From assembly GCF_043290135.1 (NCBI RefSeq), contig NC_134710.1:252948092-253012091 (forward strand): a stretch of DNA of 64,000 bases. Direction: 5' to 3'. This document shows, one piece after another, positions 47,561 through 57,514 of the stretch. How positions within the stretch are numbered: position 1 is the first letter of the stretch; each line of letters begins with the position of its first letter. The notes under the pieces are model-generated. The model searched no databases and was not told the DNA's origin. It saw only the letters and a list, made by a program, of their open reading frames with translations. This DNA comes from Rhipicephalus microplus. Its lineage: Eukaryota > Arthropoda > Arachnida > Ixodida > Ixodidae. Position numbers and translations under genes: made by a program.

Positions 47561-49258
47561 CCTGGAAGCTTCAACCTGAAAGCGTGTATCAGCAGAAAAT
47601 ATTCACCGAGCCCTGAAAAAATGCCACACAGGCAACAATGTGCAGACAATGTGCCAGGGGGCTACTGATCATTTACAACTGGTAACTTGTGAATACTTTA
47701 TGACATTCTGAATAAATTGAGCTGCTTACGTTTTTCGCGATTTTCTCAGAACAAGCTTTTCAGTCAGTTTGCTTGTTTGGTACAGTGATATCTAAATTCC
47801 TAGGACAGCTACAGCTGTAATTTTGTTATATGTGATGCTGAATGCCTAAAGCTTGAACTGGTGCAAGCAGATTATTTGTTTTCTCTCTCTATAATTTTTA
47901 TTTGCTTTTGTTCAAGTTCATTAGTGGCTGTGACATAAACATCTAAGCTTTGGTTAGCTCCTAAATTGCTAATTGTTATTGGATTTGAAAACTGCTTGTA
48001 GCAGTTCAATCCTTATGTATTCTATTTTGCATTCTTGCACTAAATTCAATTTTCTGCTCAGTGATTTTTATCTATTGTTTCACCAATCATCAGTAATTAA
48101 TATATAATTATCTCAATAACTTAACTGAGTCACAGAAAAATAACTGCATTTTTGAAATCAGCACAACAAAATACATATACCTGTGCTTTTAGATTGAATT
48201 TGGTTCATAAATAAAAAAAATAGCTCCAGGTACCTTGTCCCCCCTTAAAAGTGCAGTGTACGAATTAATAAATACACCCCCGATAGTACATTTGAGAGCG
48301 TGAAAGTATTTTAAATAAACACATACGCAATCTACGCCTTTCATTGCGAGCATGCCCCCATAGCAACTCTTATCAACAATCGAACAGAAACGTTGTGAAA
48401 TACGCAATAAATGAAGCTGTGGCGACCGTTGCATATACACAGCACAGTATATTTCTCTTGGTATGCACATACTAGACAGATTGGACATGGTGAAACCATT
48501 TGGTCGACAAGAAATACAATTGGGTTGCAAAACGCATCAATAAACTGCCTTTTTATAGGCTTGTCCTCCCAATGAGTTTATCAGTAATGTGGACAGATGA
48601 TGGATCTCTTAATGCAAAGATTGTCATTGATAATAAGTAACAATGATACACACACACATTTTATACATCTGTGTGTGCACACATTAATACACCAGCAGTC
48701 GTTGTGAAGATAGTAAGTGTACTGTTTTTGTATTGCACTTGCTAATAAACGATTTTTAAACAGTGCAGTAAGAATAAACAGGTGTAATATTGCATGGACT
48801 TTAAAAATATTTCATATGAGATGGGATTTATCTGGCAGTGATGCATTAGCCACCTATTTCACAAAACCAAACCAGCCAAATAGAATGATAAGCAGCACGG
48901 CTGGAGTCATGCTGCAAGCTTATAGTATCATCACAAAAAAGTCCGTTCTAAGTGACGGTAGCTCTTCAGTGTTATTTGAGACCTCTCTGCTATATGGCAC
49001 TACACTGTAAAGCCTTTTCTCAAAAGTCAGAGATGTAAAAATGCAGCTTGAATGTCTGGGATGCACTCCAGCTATGTACTTTCAAGTGCGCCCGAGCATA
49101 AAAATCGACCCACAGTTCCCCTGCTGCCGATTTGTGCAAAGTGGCAGGCACTAGAGAGCTTTTCTTCAATGCACGACGCACTAGCAAAATGGCACCATTC
49201 GGCCACTTCTATTTTACTGCCATGGCCCCAACCACAGTAAATTTAATGCACTTCTCAC

Positions 49259-49407
49259 CTGGCAAGGGACACTCTCATCCTCCAACCACCAGAAAACTGT
49301 TTGGTAGCCCTATCTTGCATCTCACGAGTGAAACCCAAACCAGCCAAAATTCGCCGAGCCCGTGCTTCTGCTGAGTCGGCACCAATCAGCTGCAATTCCT
49401 CATACAC
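49259..49407 (-). CDS. ABCF1: ABCF1 exon b (NBD1 signature motif)
   Basis: Acceptor CAG above 49407 and donor CCAG|GTGAGA below 49259. The 149 bp, phase 0, give [37 protein letters not shown] and [21 protein letters not shown] is the ABC signature (C-loop) of the first ATPase domain, which contacts ATP across the dimer or domain interface. [11 protein letters not shown] is a hallmark of ABCF1. It ends AG, completed to Arg by exon c. Confidence 0.97.
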
Positions 49408-49726
49408 CTGCAAAGCACAATAAAAAACCTTCATCTGTCTTCACCTAATTAGTTGGGTCCACACCGTAAACAGGCATATCAAACTAAAACAGCTAAGCAC
49501 ATGGTTTTTTAGCATTAATATTACCAACAATCTCTCGAAATTAAATCCCTTGCCTTAGTGTACCATAAAACTGAGATCAGAGATGGATCTCTGTGGCCAA
49601 CTAACTCCTGTGTATATGCAAAAGTGCCAGCTTGTTTAAAGACAACGGGAGAAAGGAAGGATCGTCAAAGTCTCATCATCACTTGAATCAACCAGTAAAC
49701 ATAATACAGGTGACATTTTATATACA

Positions 49727-51235
49727 CAGTCTAGCCCACATATAAGCCCCACTTAAAAAGAACTTTTGCTTAAAATGAACAATATCTGCGAGACCATGAA
49801 AATATACATTGCTTCAATGGCACAAAATTGCACTTACAACGAGCATCTGTGAGCGCCGCCGATCCGTTACCGCAAACGGAGTCGGCGCTCTGCAGACTTC
49901 CCGGGAAACTGCTTTGGACCACTGACCAGGTACAGTGCAGTCCACTTATAACGATATCGAGAAAACCTAAAAATATGATCGTTATAACCGGTGATCGTTA
50001 TATCTGGACTGCCGCCAAAAAATCGTCGCCGGACGTACCTTTTGTAGCTCCAGGCTTCATTTTGCTATTTTCACCAATTAATAAATATTGTAGATAGTAG
50101 GATGTCAAAAACAAGACTATTTCTTACTCCGAAGAACGCGTCACGGGTTCGCTGAGGAAGAGAGACTGACCGACGGCGGGGTGGGAGCAGTGGGAGGAAG
50201 AAAGCACAGCCAGAGGTACACAGCCGGAATGCCAACGAGGCCCCGCCCCGATGCCGCCGCGGCGCTTTGCTTTTCGCTTTTTTTATTTTCTCTCTCTTTC
50301 CCGCTTTCGTTCGGCAAGCTACGAGTAGCTTGCCGTTGTAGAAGGCGGGGAGCCGCGGAGCGCGGCGCTTTGCTTTTCGCATTTTTTTTTTAAATTCTCT
50401 CAGCCTCTCCGCGGTCGACGCGCGGCGAGGCGCAAAACGTGACACAGCTGGCGCCATCTGTAGCGCGTCGCGCCAACTCGCGATGCTCTCCTCGGCTTTT
50501 TGAACGGCCGGGACGCGCTGCCGGCGCTGTGCTGCAGTGGCGGCAGATACGTACTCACCTACGCTAACGTTTCGTCTTTTCTCGGCATAGTTCGTTTAAG
50601 AGGAACTTATCAATCTAAATGTTACGATTATTCTGAATGAAACATGCTGTCCACGGCAAACTTTTCATCGTTGTATCCGATATGCGGTGGACAACATATC
50701 GTTATATATGGTTTTTTTCCCCATAGCCCCAATGCATAAAATGAGACTGTTAAGTCGACCCATCGTTATAACCGATATATCGTTATATGTGGTATCGTTA
50801 TAAGTGGACTGCACTGTATCGGTAAGATGCCCATAGATTTTTATTGTTAAACGTCGAGCCTGCCTCCACGCCCCTCTAGTTGCACTTCTCCCCGACCGCT
50901 TTCCCGAATCGCCAGACGAGGCCCGTGTTTTCACACTGTCACCGATCTTTAGAAAACAAGTCGGCCATCTCCCCTCAGTTTTTGATCGCTGGTACTGTCG
51001 TTGACGTCGCCGGCCTGGAGTTACCAGACCATTTGCGAACATCGTAGGCCACCGACTGTGTCCGATCATATGCGTCTTATCTTATCGTATCGTTCTAGTG
51101 CACATGCATATGCTACCCCACCGACTCTGATAAGTCGCATTTCCTTTCGTGTTTAGGACCTGTTCTCGCTCACTTCGCACTCGACTCAGCATTCCCTTCG
51201 CACGTGTGCAAAAGCGTAAAAAGGGCTATTAATTT
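49727..51235 (+). mobile_element. Tigger 5' fragment split by a Tigger-type MITE
   Basis: The left end CAGTCTAGCCCACATATAAG (about 49727) matches, in the opposite orientation, the terminus at 44599. Leader sequence resumes after the nested MITE at about 50819 and runs to a mutated start codon (ATT at 51191) followed by AAAGCGTAAAAA, collinear with the copy at 43936-44599. The transposase body is absent. Confidence 0.7.
49933..50816. mobile_element. Tigger-type MITE, CAGTGCAGTCCACTTATAAC termini
   Basis: TA at 49931-49932 and 50817-50818. The left CAGTGCAGTCCACTTATAAC and the reversed right end are identical over 20 bases, so this is a young copy. 884 bp; the centre (50130-50530) is GC-rich with open frames on both strands but no transposase. 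Confidence 0.92.
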
Positions 51236-51239
51236 GCAC

Positions 51240-52698
51240 AGAACAAATCATAAAATATCGAAGTGGGCGAGGTCACGCAAACTCACCGGCGCAACAAAAC
51301 AATTCTTTGACCACGGCCACCAATTCATTGAACACTGTTGCGCGCGCCGATCTACGCGGCCGTGCGATGGCTTCTGCGCGCACACGCACTCTTTCAAGTT
51401 TTTCTATGCGCGCGTTACACGAACCTTTCAAGCAAGCTACCCGACCTGCCTCCTTCCCGTGTTGTTTCGTTTTCAAGGTCTCCTTCCCACCGTATTCTCC
51501 CCTCTCCTCACTCTATCGCAACTACTTGCGCTTCTTTCGCAAATCTGCTCTCTTCTCTTGATCACAACTCTTTCGCCCATCTCCACCACTCTGCGACCCC
51601 AGCCACGCAGGCTTCAGAAATTTCGTTGTCAGATTAGAAATGCACCCAGAGCTGTTCCACGCGTTCTGGCATGTGTGTCGCCTGTGCCCGTTTTCCTCTC
51701 TTTAGTGTGCGTGGGTGGTCAGGATGGCAGACGGGAGGCCTTGCACGCTTTTTTCTGCCACTCAACAAAACGTCGAAAGTGTGACCGCTTGGCTTGCACG
51801 TAATCTACGCGGTAGGTGCCCCGCTGCGAAGCACAACTTTCACGACCTATAGGTGACGCGAATGTACATCCAACATGGCTGTCGTTGAGATGATCGCACC
51901 GAAAGAGACGGTATCAGAAAGTACACTTTTAGCGAAGACTGCAATTTTTCGCGCTTCGATGGCCCTTCTATTTATGTTTTTGAGAAAGTAGTGGAGCGCT
52001 AACATAATATCTCAGGTAAATAAATGTTGGGCAGCACACTGGGTAGATAATTATGCACAAAATTGTAAATAAGGCACAGACGTACGCTCTTCATCAGGCG
52101 TGCATAATCGTGCGCAACGCCATGTTAGAAAATTGATATAGTATTGGGAGTCTCAGTATAAATTTCTCAGTAATGTCAGAAACATTTTCACACACATGCT
52201 TTGTCTTACAGGATTGCTTGCATTGTATTCTGCACAAAGCTTGTTCAGCTCAACTAAAAGCGAAGCAGTGTAGGCTGACGAAAAAAAGTTGTTTCTCAAT
52301 GCTGAAGCCAAAGCACAATCACCAGGTCATACTATTGCCAGCAATATGATTTTAGGGTGCTTTCTTGACTAAAATAACAACAACAGAATATCAAGAGAAT
52401 AAATTCGGCAAGCAGCACGAAGAAACCAGTAGTAATATATACAATTTTCACGTTTAAGAGGGAACATTCTCGTTACTATTCTAAGTCTCGGTGTTTGAGA
52501 AGTACAAAAGATAGCATGATAGAGAGCAGAAGTGACAAAAAAAAAAACACACAAACTGCTGCAGATTGAAGGCCGAACAGAAATTGCTGCAGATCTGAAG
52601 GTAATGGAGGCACTTTGCAGATGCCTCAGATGTGTAATGATGCGATGAACGTTTTGAAACCAGTTCTTTCATTCTATTCTAGAGGCGGAACGCATACC
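51240..52698. other. ABCF1 intron; a 199-codon frame without recognisable motifs
   Basis: Plus-strand frame 51204-51803 begins inside the Tigger fragment and is low in motif content; its middle is Leu/Ser-rich. I do not regard it as a gene. The remainder is AT-rich. Confidence 0.4.
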
Positions 52699-53026
52699 TA
52701 ATTCAGTTCTGGTACTGTTTGCACAGCGACCGTGTCGAGCAGACCATCTAAGCCCGAAAACTGCAAACCTGGAGGCTGCTGTACTCGTACACAAAATAGA
52801 TGTTGCATACATTCAGGGACATTGGTTATTTCCCTGCTAGTTGTAACCCCCTTAACCACTCACTGCTTTTAGGGGCACTAATTTGAACGAGAGACTTACT
52901 TTTCTTCACACGAAGCTTGCCATCAGTCGGTTTTTGTCGAATGAAATCAGTTGGATTTTTTTCTTTTTCTTTATACTTTCCTTTTATCTTGAGAAGCTCA
53001 AAGGGATCCGGTAATATCGAGACCAT
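52699..53026 (-). CDS. Candidate small nested gene, two exons, unidentified
   Basis: On the minus strand an ATG at 53026 opens MVSILPDPFELLKIKGKYKE, then NPTDFIRQKPTDGKLRVKK, ending at a strong donor AAAA|GTAAGT (exon 52900-53026, 127 bp). A downstream segment (about 52699-52783) can be joined through an AG at about 52784. It reads IQQPPGLQFSGLDGLLDTV then AVQTVPELN before TAG, giving about 70 residues. Upstream of the ATG lies a less AT-rich region (53100-53470) that could be a promoter or 5' UTR. The first exon has a basic, hydrophilic, non-random composition and a clean donor. Acceptor choice for the second exon is uncertain; an alternative frame exists. I do not recognise the family. Confidence 0.35.
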
Positions 53027-53045
53027 TCACAACATTGCAAAATGA

Positions 53046-53480
53046 CCACAAACGTGAGAAAACAAGCAGCAACAACTGCTGTTTGAAGCAGGTTCAAAAC
53101 TTCAATCATCTCAATAGAGCTTTCGGCCGCCACCGCACAGTGGCGCCACGATACCTATAAGTTTCGAATACAGCCAACTTGCCGCTTTGGGCGTCTCGGT
53201 ATTTAGCTGTGGAGATGGTGAATATTTCGTGGGCGGTGGTAACGGCTACATGCACGCGAAACTGTTGTCGCGAGGTCGACTTCGTCAACGTCGGGCCTGA
53301 TGCCGAGGCTGAAGCTTCCAAACAAGACCACTCCAGCGGCGATTTTTCGCCGCGCATCGTCAACTCTGACATGGGAGAGAGGGTGGGACATCTGTTGCAA
53401 TGGTTTCATTACAGCCAATGATGATGCCGGCATAGCGCCATGCACAGTTAAGGGCATTGTGATTTGAGTACGCGGCAAGA
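53046..53480. promoter_or_regulatory. GC-richer segment upstream of the candidate nested gene
   Basis: About 400 bp of distinctly higher GC and CpG content than the surrounding intron, with short overlapping frames on both strands and no transposon termini. Its place directly 5' of the ATG at 53026 suggests a promoter/5' UTR; it could instead be a transposon relic. Confidence 0.25.
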
Positions 53481-53686
53481 GCGATTAGATGAAATCAGAT
53501 TCCCAGAATGACGAAACTTAAGAGCTAGTGCCTCATGCAGCTTCTGCCACGGGCCTCGGCGAAGAGCACATTGCCATTTGAAATAAACATTACATACTTC
53601 ATTTTTATAGAACATATATGACAAGAACACTGTTTCAGTACACTTCATTTGAAACTATGTACTACTCCCACAGCACTCTGGAATGT

Positions 53687-53875
53687 CCGCCTTGATGGAG
53701 GAGTGGTTAAGGTGTTCAGCTGCTGACCCGAAGGTCGTGGATTCACGGCTAGTGAGAGTCCCCTGTACTGTGCGATGGTATTGCCGGTTAAAGAACACCA
53801 GATGGTCAAAATTTCTAAAGCCCTCCACTACAGCATCCCTCATAATCATAGCGTCGTTTGGGGATATAAAACACC
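53687..53875 (+). mobile_element. tRNA-derived SINE, plus orientation, degenerate
   Basis: A-box-like 'gtggttaaggtgttc', B-box-like 'ggtcgtggattcacgg', then the family body ('aagaacaccagatggtca', 'agccctccactacagcatcc', 'ctcataatcatagcg'). The tail is replaced by ATT repeats. More diverged than the copies at 42501 and 47256. Confidence 0.8.
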
Positions 53876-55224
53876 AGATATTATTATTGCACCACTGCAA
53901 TACCATGCCTGTTCCATACACCTGCAGATATGCAGTGAACCATGCCTCTGGCTTGGTGCAAAAACATTCTACGAACACCAAGCACCCCTAAGAGCAGCTC
54001 AGTCAAACTTCATGGTCCTGCGCAGGACGTAGAGTTCACAAGCAGAGGGTGAAGTCGCCACTTTCTTGGGCTTTCTCTCTTCACAGAGAGATCCATCCTC
54101 TCACTCTTTCAACCTGTTCGGGGGGCTGCTACATTCATCAATTAGCCGACTGCTGCTACTGACTGACAGCTGACGTAAATATACAGCAGCATTTGGACAA
54201 CATGCACTTCTGCCCTGGGGTGTCACTACATGCCAGCACTGCATTCAATAGTGTACTAAAATTATACAGTAGCAAGACTAGCGTGCAATAGAATCACACC
54301 GTGAGCAGGTGAACTTGTTTCATGATGCACACAGACACATATTTGTGCTCCTTTGTAAATCTCCCCCTCCACCTCCCAGACTGCACTTGTCAGGGCAAAA
54401 GAAAAGCAAAATACCCAAAGTGAAGAACGAATCCCTGTAAGTACTCACGTTCTCAACAGATTCAAAAACGTTTTGAGGCAATCAAGTTGCGAGGCAATAA
54501 ACTTCTGATACTGAGTTCATTTGGTGATTACTTGGAAAAGCCAGTGATCAGCCAGCTAGATTGGTCCTGATAGAAAGCAACATCATGGCAAATTTCAGAT
54601 ATGTTCCAGACCAATATTGTTCTGACATCCCAAATTAAGATGTCTTTAGTTTATGATGGTATGCCAATTTGTGCAAAGGCAGCAAGAAACTACTGCCAAT
54701 CAATTAGGCAAAGACAATCAAGAGGGTTGAAACCACCATTCTGTATTATTTACAGCCTAATAAATGCACTCTTTGAGTAATTATCTCACACTGTAAACAT
54801 ACTGTATTCACTTGATGCATTGCCATTTATTTTTGGAGAGAAGGGGGGGGGGGTACTTCTGATAAGATTTTTGACTGTACTAGTTGGTGAAGATCTAGAA
54901 TAGCTTACAGTGCCCTCTGACATACAAACAAAGAAGGAACACATGAAAAAAAGTGCTGGCTAACATCTAAATTTCATTTCAACTGAATTTTATATATTTG
55001 TTGACACTACTGTTATCGTAAAATGTCAGGCGAAACAAAAAGGCCGATTATTGAATCTGCAGCAATTGAAAAAAAAAGGCAATTAGTAAGCCTTCAGTAG
55101 TGCTTTCCAACAATTCTTAGCACTGAGTGACATAAATTATTCCATGTTATCATCGCCAAAGGACGTTTCTGGCAGCGTGTATTTGCGCAAAATTCTACTA
55201 GACATAATAAAACCCCACACTTAC
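53876..55224. other. ABCF1 intron, nothing recognised
   Basis: AT-rich; an 11-nt poly-G run near 54843. Confidence 0.45.
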
Positions 55225-55364
55225 TTCTGTAAGCCTGTCCTGATTTTTCAGATTTCCCTGAGCTGCATCATCTTCCAACTTTTTCTGCTCTTCCAGAAGT
55301 TCCGTACGTTTTACATCAGCCTTGAGGACAACTTCAACAGCAGGGGTATCGTCTGCAACCACCT
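55225..55364 (-). CDS. ABCF1: ABCF1 exon a (NBD1, after Walker A)
   Basis: Acceptor CATTGCAG above 55364 and donor ACAGAA|GTAAGT below 55225. The 140 bp, entered with two bases of a Glu codon, give VVADDTPAVEVVLKADVKRT, ELLEEQKKLEDDAAQGNLK and NQDRLTE. In ABCF1 this follows the Q-loop-proximal CEQE and forms the ABCF-specific helical insert before VYEEL; VVADxTPAVxxVLxAD is the tell-tale motif. It joins exon b in phase 0. The preceding exon with the first Walker A and the low-complexity N-terminal region must lie above 64000. Confidence 0.94.
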
Positions 55365-56029
55365 CTGCAATGTGACGAGGGTGAACAGTGAGGAATCATG
55401 ATGTATGTGGCGTAAAACAATCAGGGCAAAAAATAAATAAGTAAATGAAAAGGTAAGCATGTTGCAATGCATACAACAAAAAAGTTAATGATGTAATGAA
55501 AAATATTTGCTCTTCAGTAAACATTTGGCATGAACAATACACATTAGTAACTTCTATAAAATTTCTAACTATAAATTAAGTACAATGGTTTTCAATCTTT
55601 CTGGTCTTGGAAAAGCCCAGCAACTTCACCATAGTGTTGGGGAACACTTTCTTCCTCTTTCAGCTATGTCGTTACTAATAGGACCCTATACGCACAATTA
55701 CCCACATTACCTTCATAGCACACTTGAATGCTATGGGATTTGAAGACTGTAGGTGCTGTGAAAGCAGTGAAATGAAAGCATTATATTAGCTGGTGAAGTC
55801 TGTTAACGCACCAACTGCAGCGTCCTACATCAATATCTGGCAGCAGATGAGACATATAAATCTGCGGGTGCAGACAGGTTTGAACAAAAAAATGTTGCAG
55901 AGGCTTGCGAAGTACTTACTATTATAGGTTTAAAAATGAATATGTGTTATTGCTGTTTTTAGAACTACAAAAAAGGCACGCACCTGTGCATTACAACTTC
56001 TTTCTGCGAGATGATTTAGACTCCAGCCA
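55365..56029. other. ABCF1 intron, nothing recognised
   Basis: AT-rich sequence between exon a and the Penelope palindrome. Confidence 0.45.
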
Positions 56030-56810
56030 AAAGATTTGCAGAAATTCGACGTTTCGAAACTGACTTGGTTCTTTCCTCAGGGGTGACTACGGAACTACGT
56101 AGCAGCGGAGTCTTCAATGCACTTATGGGGCATTGAAGACTCCCTCTCCCTCTCTTTCTCATTTTGCCGTGGAGCGCAGTCCATGTGTATACACTGGGGG
56201 AAGGGTTCCGAGAGAGCTATTGATGTTATGGGCTGTCTCCTGTATGTGCCATGACTCCTCAAGTTCGGCACGCTTTCAAGGATGGCCGTTGCTTGGAAAT
56301 TTATCCGGTGATCCAACGTCTCAGCATGTTCGGCTACTGCGCTGCGCTCTTTGTAGAGCTTCCGCACATCGGTGGCGTGTTGCTTCAGTGGTTCCGGTAG
56401 GTTCCGTTTCAATCAATTCGGTAGGAACAGCTGAAGCAACACGCCCACGATGTGCGGAGGCTCTACAAAGAGCGCAGCGCAGTTGCCGAACATGCTGAGA
56501 TGTTGGATAACCGGATAAATTTTGAAGCAACGGCCATCTTTGAAAGCGAGCCAAACTAGAGGAGAAGGTTATTACTCGTGTCGTAGCACGTACAGAGGAC
56601 AGCCCATAGCATCAACCGCTCTCTCGGAACCCTTCCCCCAGTGTATACACATGGACTGCGCTCCACGGCAAAAGGAGAAAGAGAGGGGGGGTTCATTATC
56701 CGCCCCGCGAGTGCTTTGAAGACGCCGCTGCTACGTAGTTCCGTAGTCACCCCTGAAGAAAGAACCAAGTCGGTTTCAAAACGTCGGGTTTCTTTAAAAC
56801 TTTTGGTTGG
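56030..56810. mobile_element. Penelope-like fragments forming a ~390-bp-arm palindrome
   Basis: The left arm (56030-56410) codes on the minus strand for a Penelope GIY-YIG C-terminus (LPEPLKQHATDVRKLYKERS, AEHAETLDHRINFQATAI). The right arm (about 56425-56810) repeats the same segment on the plus strand with a few stops. Both ends carry the 3' tail ('gaagaaagaaccaagtcgg' and its complement; 'aaaacttttggttggagcc'). The centre lies near 56415. Arms differ by scattered substitutions and small indels, so the palindrome is not recent. Confidence 0.85.
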
Positions 56811-57514
56811 AGCCTAAATCATCTCCCAGTTTCATACCCAACCAGACAGACTTCTGTTGAAAGTTTACATTCAAGTCAATTTCTTTTTACGTGCAAGTGA
56901 CAAAATAAGTGCTGTCCACTGACCGTGACAACCACAGTCTTCACCTATGTACTATACTCTGAATTTCGGCATCAGGGAAAAATATTTATTTCTCTGAGGC
57001 AAAACCCTCGATTTCACTGCACTCTAAAGCCTAGATGTTTGATCTACTGAAGCTATATAGCTTTCAGCTGTTGTCGCAATGGCCCACAAGTTATTGTAAC
57101 TCACTGTAACGCACTAAAATTCACGGTCAAAAAGTGTGGCAGCAGCATGCAATAGAAAGGCCACTATGTGCAAAAGGTTCCAATACCGCAACGTGTAAAG
57201 AGCATCGTGAATGGAAACAGCAAGTAAAACATGAAAGAGTACCTTAATGCCTGTTGTTTGCTTTCATTTTTCATTTGTATTTTAACAAGATTTTTTTTGC
57301 CAGCATCAATTTTCTGCCTTTTTTTTTTTTCAGTAATCTCGGAATCATGCCAGAAACACCAAGCCATGCTAAACTTGGCTTGTAAAATATGGGTATACAG
57401 CCCTTGTAAAACACGCAGGACACTTAGAAAAGAAAAAAAGGGGGGGGGGGGAGTCATAACTTCAGGAGTTTCTATGAAAACAAAATCAAGTAAGGCCAGA
57501 ATCAAATTTATTTT
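56811..57514. other. Intron sequence, nothing recognised
   Basis: Contains a 12-nt poly-G run at 57440-57451. No motifs. Confidence 0.4.

Larger units (their letters stand above)
45308..48248 (+). mobile_element. TTAA-flanked DNA transposon with Mutator-like transposase
   Basis: TTAA at 45308-45311 and 48245-48248. The inner termini are GGGGGGACACAAG on the left and, reversed, GGGGGGACAAGG on the right. It carries a transposase gene on the plus strand (45758-47560) and a nested SINE. TTAA targets with G-rich ends recall Kolobok-type elements, while the protein matches what Pfam calls a Mutator-like transposase domain; superfamily placement is therefore left open. Size without the SINE is about 2.7 kb. 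It fills much of the intron between exons b and c. Confidence 0.88.

Noticed and set aside
51204..51803. 199-codon plus-strand frame
   Set aside because: Begins within Tigger leader sequence, Leu/Ser-rich without motif; no ATG context or splice evidence that supports a gene.
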